From Bolinopsis microptera (Eukaryota > Ctenophora > Tentaculata > Lobata > Bolinopsidae), in the NCBI RefSeq assembly GCF_026151205.1, contig NC_087082.1, positions 1,888,001 to 1,952,000 of the forward strand: a stretch of DNA of 64,000 bases. Reading direction: 5' to 3'. A model generated the notes under the pieces. It made no database searches and was not told the origin of the DNA. It was given only the letters and a program-made list of their open reading frames with translations. Shown piece by piece: positions 47,555 through 59,500 of the stretch (position 1 is its first letter; every line of letters begins with the position of its first letter). The position numbers and the translations under genes are program-made.

Positions 47555-50500
47555 CTGTGAAATTATTATCATCAGTTTCGTGGTATTTAAGTTATCAATG
47601 TCAGGTCACTGTTATCGAAGTTTAAATGTAGACTCCTTGGCCGTCACTAAGTCTAACATGTCCCTAATATGACAAGTATGTGGGGTAGTTTTTCATAATT
47701 TGAAATATAATACGGTTTTGAGCGGTTTTGGCGAAAATTTGTACCACGTACACCAGACTTCTCGTTACAGTATGGGTCTGTATGGGGTCGTTCACATATT
47801 ATGTTATCACTTTTTGGCCCATTTTTAACCCTCCGTAATCAGTTCTAGTTTTACTGGGCCGCGCTCAGCCTGTCATTCCGCCGAATCTCTATGTTAATGA
47901 ACATGATAGCCTGAGGTCCCCAGGTAAGTTTAGTTCTACACATAGCTAGTGTGTCAAAATTACACTAGCGTAATTATTTGGAAAGCCCCCCCCCCCCCCC
48001 CCCTGGCTGATTACGTATTATGTGAACGACCCCTATCACTATCAGTGCATTTTTGGTAGGGATTTCTAGAAAAGGCTATGTACAATCAAAAGTTAGGAAA
48101 GTGAATTTCATGGAAGATGCCGGTCATTGTACCCTACTTTCCGGGGTTCGGCCCCTTTTACTCTGAAGTGGGCTACTCAGCATCCCATTTTCACGAAATT
48201 ATCAGATATCTTTCCCTCTAAAATTACATTTAGACACGTGAAATGTAAAATGGGCATATTTGAGATTAAACTCGAACCCAGATTACGAAAATAAATTAGA
48301 CAATCTCGTAACGTAACAGTGTTAAAATTCATCGTATATTACAACAGTCGAATTCAATTTTTACATCAAAGTCAAGTTAATCTTTTGGTACTGCACTAAT
48401 CCCAGCTTAACCATACCGAAATATTAAGAAAATTTGAAACAAAATGTTTGTTTCTGAAAATTAATTGAATGTCAAAACATAGAAAATCTAGGGTGAAATA
48501 AAATATTTAAGGAATAGCCAGAATAAAATATTGGCTATAATCTAAAAATGATATTTTTAGCGGAATTTACAAAAAAATTTCAAATATAGCATCACATTAT
48601 TTTAGGAAATTGACATATAAGATCTTAGCACATATATTTCTAGATTCTGCAAACTCTATTCAATTGTGCGATTCTATAGGGCCAGCCTGAGACAAAACGG
48701 AGTACAAAATATTCTTTAAAGTAATAAATATAATTAAAACCGGGAGTGGTTCTGAAGGGGCAGGCGCGAAACAACATCACATCGAATCATTACCAAATAT
48801 TAAAACACTCTAAAAACTCTAATATAATTTGGAGGGTGGTTTAGATTTGGTACAACGTCCCCCGCAGAATGAGAGCAGAATTAGGAGACATATAGAGAAG
48901 CCTATGTAAGCTAACAACTCGTGTTTATATTTGCTGGATTCTATTGAACGGTAGATGTCGTCCACCATCTCCAACGCAGAATCGTACCTGTGAAATTATT
49001 ATCATCAGTTTCGTGGTATTTAAGTTATCAATGTCAGGTCGTAGGTATCACAAGAAATCAGAAGACCTTCGAAACAGAAAATACGTCTCTTACTAAGGAG
49101 AGTATTTTTTGTATCAGAAGACTCGTTTGTTTTTTCGGAGAGGTAAGAACAGTAAATTGAAAGGTACATTGTACATTTTACATTGTACATTGTACATTGT
49201 AAAGGTATATTGTACATTGTAAAGGTACATTGTACACTGTACATTGTAAAGGTAACTCACTGTTTAGCCCTCTCGTACGCATTGGACCACATCTGTACCC
49301 TTGATTTGAGCATGCTCCCGCAGGTTGGAGTCAGAGCATTAGGGTCTCTAGCCTGATTTGACTGAAATATAGAGTGTTGCAAAATCACGTACATCTAAAG
49401 CTTTTAATAAGCTTTTAGGCTCTATCAAGAAATCTTAAATCCGGGAATATCAAGAGCCTTTAATGCTCTCATTCATTTCAGAGAAATGTTTGACACAGCT
49501 GACCCACAAGATTCACTAGTTTGAGGTAGCGTGTGGAGGTTCAATAACGAATTTGAAGAGGTGGATAAAATATCATTTCCACGAATCCCTCTGGCCTCTT
49601 ATGATAAGGAGGTAGCTGTCAATAATTTAATGGAAATGGTGTTATATCTTGATGTCGCTGACAAAGCAACATTTACTGATATCGCAAGTCTTAAAGGTGC
49701 TTAGAGTGACATCATTTCTAATCTGTTTTTATGAGTACATCTTTTACAATTATAGCAACCATTAAAGAAATAGTAGCCCATGCATTTCAGGGATCACATT
49801 GTTCGGTATTGCGGGTCTAGAGAAAGTAATTCTTGCCGCTCGGACTGGTTGCAGGTTTATGTTTGTAACATACATATAATATCATGTGATATGACAGTCC
49901 TACACTACTATACTGAAGACTCACCTACACTACACGAGTAGAATAATAATTACCACAAGTTCAATCTAAAGTACATGATATTAACCTGAAGGCACTCTAT
50001 AATCTAAAGTACATGATATTAACCTGAAGGCACTCTATAATCTAAAATACATGATATTAACCTGAAGGCACTCTATAATCTAAAATACATGATATTAACC
50101 TGGAGGCACTCTATAATCTAAAATACATGATATTAACCTGAAGGCACTCTATAATCTAAAGTACATGATATTAACCTGAAGGCACTCTATAATCTAAAGT
50201 ACATGATACTAACCTGAAGGCACTCTATAATCTAAAGTACATGATATTAACCTGAAGGCACTCTATAATCTAAAGTACATGATATTAACCTGAAGGAACT
50301 CTATAATCTAAAGTACATGATATTAACCTGAAGGCACTCTATAATCTAAAGTACATGATATTAACCTGAAGGCACTCTATAATCTAAAGTACATGATATT
50401 AACCTGAAGGCACTCTATAATCTAAAGTACATGATATTAACCTGAAGGCACTCTATAATTTAAAATACATGATATTAACCTGAAGGCACTCTATAATCTA

Positions 50501-53500
50501 AAGTACATGATATTAACCTGAAGGCACTCTATAATCTAAAGTACATGATATTAACCTGAAGGCACTCTATAATCTAAAGTACATGATATTAACCTGAAGG
50601 CACTCTATAATCTAAAGTACATGATATTAACCTGAAGGAACTCTATAATCTAAAGTACATGATATTAACCTGAAGGCACTCTATAATCTAAAGTACATGA
50701 TATTAATCTGAAGGCACTCTATAATCTAAAGTACATGATATTAACCTGAAGGCACTCTATAATCTAAAGTACACGATATTAACCTGAAGGCACTCTATAA
50801 TCTAAAGTACATGATATTTACCTGAAGGCACTCTATAATCTAAAGTACATGATATTAACCTGAAGGCACTCTATAATCTAAAGTACATGATAATAACCTG
50901 AAGGCACTCTATAATCTAAAGTACATGATATTAACCTGAAGGCACTCTATAATCTAAAGTACATGATAATAACCTGAAGGCACTCTACAATCTAAAGTAC
51001 ATGATATTAACCTGAAGGCACTCTATAATCTAAAGTACATGATATTAACCTGAAGGCACTCTATAATCTAAAGTACATGATATTAACCTGAAGGCACTCT
51101 ATAATCTAAAGTACATGATATTAACCTGAAGGCACTCTATAATCTAAAGTACATGATATTAACCTGAAGGCACTCTATAATCTAAAGTACATGATATTAA
51201 CCTGAAGGAACTCTATAATCTAAAATACATGATATTAACCTGAAGGCACTCTATAATCTAAAGTACATGATATTAACCTGAAGGCACTCTATAATCTAAA
51301 ATACATGATATTAACCTGAAGGCACTCTATAATCTGGCCCTTGCCAGGCAGCACACGTCCGCACAGATACCCGATATCTTTCTGGCAAGCTCTCATTAAC
51401 AGCGCATCCAGGTGAACGTCCCCGTGAGCCTCTGTGATCAGTCGGACCACCTGTTTTGTGCAGTCTTCTGATTGTACAACCATTATGTAGTCTCGCAAGC
51501 AGGCTTCTACCTGGGAGAGATATTTGTTCGAGTTTACTGGCGACATATTAACTGTATTGGAAGTATTTCTTAGTATTAGGGGTGATAAATATATAACGTA
51601 CCTGCCACCTGGCAAATCGTTTAGCAAATCATCAACCAACCAAAATGGTTACATCTTACATGTAAATTAAAGAGTTATCGAGTGCACTTCTAAACGTCAC
51701 AATTTTTCCGGGAATTTCTTGAACCGGATGGGTGCTCAATGCTAACAGATTGAGGCATAGCGTGAGATTCAGTCGGCAGGAATCAAATTTAATCATGTGA
51801 TAGAGTGATAGGTGTTTTAACTGTAATACTTTAAAGGAATAATCACTAATCGATATTGACTGTTTTAAGAGTTTTAAAATTTTAATATTTTACCTGGTCA
51901 TCAGGTACATCCGGACAGGATGCCTCAATATCATCAGCACAGAATCTGCTCAAAACGGGGTCTAATTTGTAATCAACCACTTCTTGCTCTAATATGGTTG
52001 TCATGGAATCCCCACATTCTATTGAGATCTTATCGAAGTTGTCTTTAAGACATGATATCACTGCTCCTCTTCCATCCTGTATGGTTCCCTTCTTTATTCC
52101 CTCGAGAGTGCTCTTGCAGAACATCTTTATATCGTCTTTACAGGACTGCAATGTTTGGTTATTCATAACAAGAGAAATTGGAATCAAGAAATGAGACAGA
52201 AAGTATCTCATTTCTTTAATCTTAAATTATCTAATTAGAAAACCATTACACTACAACGTAATTTCATGACGGATGAATTAATACAGCAGCAAAAATGTCA
52301 CCAACCTTCCTTAGTCCAATGTTGAGTAAGTAATTAGAATGTTCCTTCAGCATGCGAAGTCTAAGTGTAGTCTTACAATCGTGGGTAACTCCACTCTTGT
52401 GTTGATTGTTTTCAAGACATGACAACAGTTCGTCTCCTTTACTGAAATAGTGTGTTTGTTATTTTAACATTACCGGACTGCAATCAAAGGAAAAATACAG
52501 ACTGTCACGTTCGTTCTAAAAAGGCTGATATATACAATACCTTAGTTCCCAAAAATTTGTGTGCCATTATATTGAGCACAATTTATTTGAGCCCGAAAAA
52601 TTTGGGCAGAAAATTTGAACTCATTTGGGCGACCGAAAATTTGGGCACAAATTCTTCGAAAAATGAACGATTTTCCACTAAAATTTCAGTTAGATATTTG
52701 CCTTAGTTCATTATTATTCCTTATTATTCCAGTCATTTTGCTTTCAATTTTAAGCATGTAGGTGGTAGTCTGAGTTGTTTCACATTATGAAATTTACGAT
52801 CTGCCCAGTAACTACTAAAAAATACAGTGATGATGGCACAGTACAAAATGATAGATGGGTATACATTATACAATAGTGATATTTAGTCTCTCAATCAGAT
52901 AGTTTAGTCTACTTACACTCAGCATAATATCTTATCATACCCCTTTCACATACAATTATCATTATGACGCCTTTCACCAGATGGTCGAAAGGTTTGGAAG
53001 AAAATTAGAAGGTTTACATCATGATCTATCAAACTAAGCGGCACATACGCTTAGCTTTGGGGGAAACAAAGGTGTACATAATTGTGTGTAGCGATTAGCG
53101 AACTACTTTAAACCCGGACCAAAGGTCAAGTCTAATTTTAAATAATCAGACATATAGTAGCTGTTAGCTATTCCGGTTATTTCTATTCATTTAAAATATA
53201 AGCCTTTTTACTTGGTCAAGCCATGAATGACAGATTAGAAAACTAAAATTTCAAATATTATTTCACTTGGATATGAAGAAAAAGCCATCTTTCTATAGAT
53301 TTCAGGGCCACAGGCCAAGTGCCAAAAGTTTGGTTAGCAAAAAATTTAGCAGACGGAAAAGATTTATGCAATTAATTTGGTCTGCAAAAAATTTGGGCGA
53401 GAGGCCCGCTCAAATTTTTTGTCGCCCAAATTTTCGGGAATTAAGGTATACATCTTCTGTCTATTTTTTAAATTCAATTGCTGGACCATTAAAAATAGGG

Positions 53501-56500
53501 CTATCGCTCAGGAGATTATTGTATCTACATTAGCACTCAACTATTACATTGCAATGGACATTGAATGTACCGTGTACCAAAAAGGGTATTTTTATTGCAA
53601 TAAAATCATATTAAATATTCTCTTGACCTTCGTGGCAAGATCTCGTCTTCATTGCAATAAGTTAGGAGGGTTAGCTTAATCGACTTAGCTTCGTTGAGGT
53701 AGGTAAGCTACGTAATACTGAACAAGCTAGTTCGGCTTGGTCAGCTAGCTAGATGGCTAGTATAGCGCGCGCTTATTCATTAATAATGTACATATAATAT
53801 AATTAATGCGCGCAACGCAATTTAATGCAATGCAGCGTATTGCGTATGCATGCATGCATGCATATATGGCCGCGCACATATGGTACGTAGTCATAACTGT
53901 TACTTGATACGAAATATTTTCTTCGCGCGTTCCATAAAATCGCTAAGACGAGATCTAAAGCCCCTAAATTAGATTAAGGATTCTTGTGCGATCGCCACGT
54001 CACACAAAAAGCAGCATGTGCCACCGAATCTATCTTAGCACGCTTGCTGGAAAGTAGAACGTTAATGGTACATAAAGAGCCATTAAGCACTGCAGGAGTA
54101 TGAGACACAATGACACAGGCTCTACATTATTGACCTGAATACCACTTAGTTACTCACTGTAAAGACAGAGGTCAAAACAGACGAATATAAATGCAATTTT
54201 TGTCATACGTGGAATTTACTTTAAATTGCGAGTAACCTTTGTTCAACTTACAAAGACAGAACATGTAGTACATTATTTACTTTTTCTGTGCGCTAAATTT
54301 AGAATGATCACAACAAACACAGATCTCAGAATGCAATATCATATATTGTGAATACCTGTCGGAACAATATTTGCTGATGGCGACGGAACAACTTTTCTGC
54401 AAAACTGGGTCAATGTCAGGATCTTCAGCTTGTTGAACTTCTCTAACAAATACTTTCTGAAAGAGATTAATATTGGAAAATCGAAACTACTTGATATTAT
54501 ATTATCTTATGATATCAAAACCAACTTAAAACTTTAACATCATCTGACATGTTTAATATCAGATATTAAAACTCACATCTTTGCAGCTGGGTGTAAGTTT
54601 TAACTCGTTTTTCCTCAAACATTCCATAACTTGAGTTTTGTCATCAAATCCATCCAACCGGCAGGTATCTTTAAGGTCCACAGCACATGCAGTCAACAGT
54701 TGGGGGTCCAGATCAAGGTCTGACATCTGAAATTTAATTGTAGATTTAAAAAGATTTCACTTGTTGGGGAGGTGATGTACATTTACTTTTAAAATGTAAA
54801 GATGGAGGGTGGTAGCTTCAGAAGGTATGGCAGCATCTTCCCAAATTTGGTCTAATTTATTCTAACTTAAGGAGCAACATTTGTTCTAAACACCCGTTCA
54901 ATTCAAAGTTCAATTATTTTCGTCTCCTAACTAAACTCTTAACTAAACTCTTAACTAAACTCTTAACTAAACTCTTAACTAAACTCCCCCATGACTATTG
55001 ACTATGGCCTTGACGTCTTGAGGAAAATTAAGATATGGTGGTTTCAAAAGCAAAGCACTAAGTAATATACTCCATTGGATGTAATATGTGGTGTTATAAT
55101 GTTATTTGCCCGGTATCACTGAAATAAACGTAACTTGGACATATTCTGGCACCTCAGAAAGTATGTTAGTGGCCTGCCGTTAAATATATTCATTAACTCT
55201 TATAGCACACCGAAATAGAGATAATTTATTAACAGATAGTCCCATAAATTTCTATTCTTACCATAACTATAACTTAACATTTCCTGTCCTGAGATCAGGG
55301 TGCAATATTAAATATTAAACTATTTTCACAACTGCAATTAAATACATTTACTGAGGAGCGATGTAGCAGAGTCGAGATATTTTAATGCAGCCATGGGGTG
55401 GCAAGTCCCCATTCATCGCAGTCCTATAGTTGTTCTGCCTCTCAATATACTAATATATACAAATAGTTAAAACACTGAAAGATAGAAACCTGTTTCAAGA
55501 ATTCTGCCCGGAGTTGATTTTTACACTCATCAGAGATGGGTTCCTTGTTTTTGGGGGTAGGTTGGGTCAGCTGGTTCCTCAGACAGTACATCACATCTTG
55601 CCTGGGCGAGTTTAAAAAGTCAGACTTAATAGTTAATAATAGTTAATATTAGTACTATGTTAACAGTAGTACACTACAATGTAGATTTACTGAAGGGGTA
55701 ACCTAGTAAGATTCTCGATCTTTAAGCAGGTACCCCTCCTCATTTAACCCTAAATCAAGTTTCCTATCATTCGGCTGAGTAGACCGAGGAGATCGCATAG
55801 ATCCAATGGAACCTTAGCTACTCCCTAGACCGGAGCTTACAGGTGCAATACGTATTACAGCCCACATAGGAGCTCTTTTAAGGGCTATACAGGAGTACTT
55901 TTAAACGGTCTTATAGTGGTAGCTAAGTGCAATGGGCGCTCTTTGTCATACCTCTGGTTACACTGTTTATATGGCAGCCACACTTAGCCATTACCACTCA
56001 AAGTGGTTCTGGAATAGCCCGAATTGGAACTCTACTGCATTATATAATTTCCGTACTGAATGCTTCACATTTAATCTTACAAATGTAAGTTTAGTAGAAG
56101 TAAGATCTATAGTCTACACAATATTTACTTCCTGATTTGGAGTTTGTTTGTGTTCAGTGGTACACGTCAGTGCTTTACAGTTTACATGTTTTTCTTACGG
56201 TTCTTTCTTCTGTAAACATTCTACACATTCTACAAATTCATCACATACTACGTTTTGTTATGACTTTTCATCTAATATAATATTGTATTAACTGCATACA
56301 TGTTAGTACAATTAAAATACCATTTGCATACGTCATAAGTCATAACAGTACACGCTATAAAATAGGAAGAAAATTAAGGACACTAAAAGAGGACAGTGTA
56401 CCACGTACTATGTCACTCAGATCTAGTTTTAAAACTATTGTTCTATTCTGTTACATTGATTGGGAGTCCCTAACACACTAACACAGTGTCTAACATGGTT

Positions 56501-59500
56501 TCACTATAAACCAATAATAATGTCACCTAAATTCCTACTAATTATCTCATCCGCCAGAATGTACACGTGTGTAAGAGTCAGGCCACTAATTGTCACTCCT
56601 CTCATTAATTTCACAATTAGCAGTTAGTCGGAGCTCAGCTGGGTGCTAGCACTTAGCACCTAGCACTTAGCAGGTAGCACCTAGCACTTAGCAGGAAGCA
56701 CTTAGCACCTAGCACCTAGCACCTAGCACTTAGCAGGTAGCACCTAGCACCTAGCACTTAACAGGTAGCACCTAGCACCTAGCACTTAACAGGTAGCACC
56801 TAGCACTTAGCACTTAGCACCTAGCATTTAGCAGGTACAGTGATTGTTATAAATGTAGAGGGTGGCAAATTTATATCGCTAATACGTGTCCCTTGAGGAT
56901 CAAATTTAGCGAAACTGTCATCAAATTAATTATCTAGTGTAAATCATTTAGCGAAACTGTCATCAAATTAATTATCTAGTGTAAATCATTTGCGTGTACC
57001 TCAAACTGTCATCAAATTAATTATCTAGTGTAAATCATTTGCGTGTACCACAAACTGTCATCAAATTAATTATCTAGTGTAAATCATTTGCGTGTACCAC
57101 AAAGAGTAAACTAATTATAGAATCCGATAATTTGGAGACCGAGCTATACAAATAAAGTTATAAAACTATGCGAGTGCTCATAGCAACTCTGCGAGTGCTC
57201 ATAGCAACTATGCGAGTGCTCATAGCAACGACGTATGATTAGAAGTAGTAAAGTTATAAAACTATGCGAGTGCTCATAGCAACGACGTATGATTAGAAGT
57301 AGTAAAGTAGTATGACTGCGTTCTCGTAATAATGTAGTAAATTTTCAATATGTTTTTAAACAGCTCTACTTTATAAATAAGTTATCTAATAACCAGGCTA
57401 TTATTATTCGCGGTTAATAATGAAGAGTATTTTATCAGAGGTGTAATCAGAACAGAATAAACTTTAGAATAACGAAGTAGCTGGGATAGCTAACATAAAA
57501 CTGTATATAATAGCTTTATATATTATAATGATCCTGGATCTAAGTAGCGAGTAGCTCTGTGTAAAAAAAACCAACAAAAAAACATGAAACTAACTTGATT
57601 TCGCGACCATAATCAGAACAGAATAAACTTTACAATAACGAAAAAATTAGGTGGGATAGCTAACATGATGAAACTAACTTTTTCTTGATTTCTCGACCAT
57701 AGTCATCAGCCTTACAGTAAGTCTGCACCGCCCCGCTACACATCATCAGAAAGTCGTTGTTAAACTTGTAGTCGAATAGAGACACTAGCTGTAAGTCTTT
57801 AACATGTTTCAAACAGGATCCTGGAATGTGTTTATTGTTAGTTGGTATGTACAATGGGGAAATTGGTAGATCACCGACCGGCTATAAGCCTGTTATAAGC
57901 CGGCTATAAACCGGCTTATAGCCGGCTACAATTTTTATAGCCGGCTATAAGCCGGCTTATAGCCGGTTAGTAGCCGCTTACATTTGTTGTTGAGCGACGG
58001 CTATTAGCCGGTTATAAGCCGGCTATTAGCCGTTTAGGTATCGGCTATAAGAAATTCAGTGAAAACGGCTATTAGCCGGTTATAAGCCGGCTATTAGCCG
58101 TTTAGGTATCGGCTATAAGAAATTCAGTGAAAACGGCTATTAGCCGGTTATAAGCCGGCTATTAGCCGTTTAGGTATCGAAAGTGGTTATAAGCCGGCTA
58201 TAAGCCGGTTATAAGATATTAACTCAACTTCATCGTACTGAACGATAGTCAGGAGCCGGCTATAAGAAATTCAGCGAAAACGGCTATTAGCCGTTTAGGT
58301 ATCGAAAGTGGTTATAAGCCGGCTATGAGCCGGCTATAAGATATTAACTTACTGAAATGAGTTAATATCTTATAACCGGCTTATAGCCGGCTTATAACCA
58401 CTTTCGAAACCTAAACGGCTAATAGCCGGCTTATAACCGGCTAATAGCCGTCTTCACTGAATTTCTTATAGCCGGCTCCTGACTATCGTTCAGTACGATG
58501 TAGTTGAGTTAATATCTTATAACCGGCTTATAGCCGGCTTATAGCCGGCTTATAACCACTTTTAATACCAAAACGGCTAATAGCAGGCTTATAACCGGCT
58601 AATAGCCGTCGCTCAACAACAAATGTAAGCGGCTACTAACCGGCTATAAGCCGGCTTATAGCCGGCTATAAAAATTGTAGCCGGCTATAAGCCGGCTTAT
58701 AGCCGGTTAGTAGCCGGCTTATAGCCGGTCGGTGATCTACCAACTGGCCGTACAATGTATGGTATATAATATGTAGTATGTAGTGTGTATGGTATGTAGT
58801 ATGTAGTATGTAGTATGTAGTGTGTCTAATATGCAGTATGTAGTATGTAGTATGTAGTGTGTAGTGTGAGGTATGTAGTATGTAGTATGTAGTATGTAGT
58901 ATGTAGTATGTAGTATGTAGTATGTAGTATGTAGTATGCAGTATGTAGTATGTAGTATGTAGTATGTAGTATGTAGTATGTAGTGTGTCTAATATGCAGT
59001 ATGTAGTATGTAGTATGTAGTGTGTAGTGTGAGGTATGTAGTATGTAGTATGTAGTATGTAGTATGTAGTATGTAGTATGTAGTATGTAGTATGTAGTAT
59101 GTAGTATGTAGTATGTAGTGTGTCTAGTATGTAGTATGTAGTATGTAGTATGTAGTATGTAGTATGTAGTATGTAGTATGTAGTATGTAGTATGTAGTAT
59201 GTAGTATGTCTAGTATGCAGTATGTAGTATGTAGTATGTAGTATGTAGTATGTAGTATGTAGTGTGTATGGTAACATGTACTGTGTAGTGAGTATGGTAT
59301 GTATGGTATGTATGGTAGTAAAGTGGTTATGGTAGTGGTACAACAAAAGGTTTGATTATTGTTAGTTGGTATGTACTATGTAGTATGTATGGTATATAGT
59401 ATGTAGTATGTAGTGTGTATGGTATGTACTGTATAGTGTGTATGTTATGTATGGTATAATAGTAGTGGTTATGGTAGTCGTACTTCACTCCAACCAAGGT

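Larger units (their letters stand above)
46143..47603. repeat. Tandem duplication, copy 1 (contains spare GLG1 last exon)
   Basis: Nearly identical to 47604-49036 over its length; begins GGTCACTGTTATCGAAG. It differs by a 20-bp stretch near 46210, the C-run length and scattered substitutions. It includes a complete second copy of the terminal GLG1 exon. Confidence 0.95.
55602..57678 (-). other. GLG1 intron with tandem repeats
   Basis: No exon recognised. Holds the TAGCACC array (56641-56835), a 57-bp repeat (56905-57105) and a repeat of GCGAGTGCTCATAGCAAC (57170-57300). Confidence 0.6.

Noticed and set aside
57583-57660. Second copy of GLG1 exon f
   Set aside because: Only the last part and donor-side sequence are duplicated; no acceptor and no full frame.
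58666-59346. 226-codon frame of repeated HTTYYIL
   Set aside because: Translation of the TAGTATG microsatellite.
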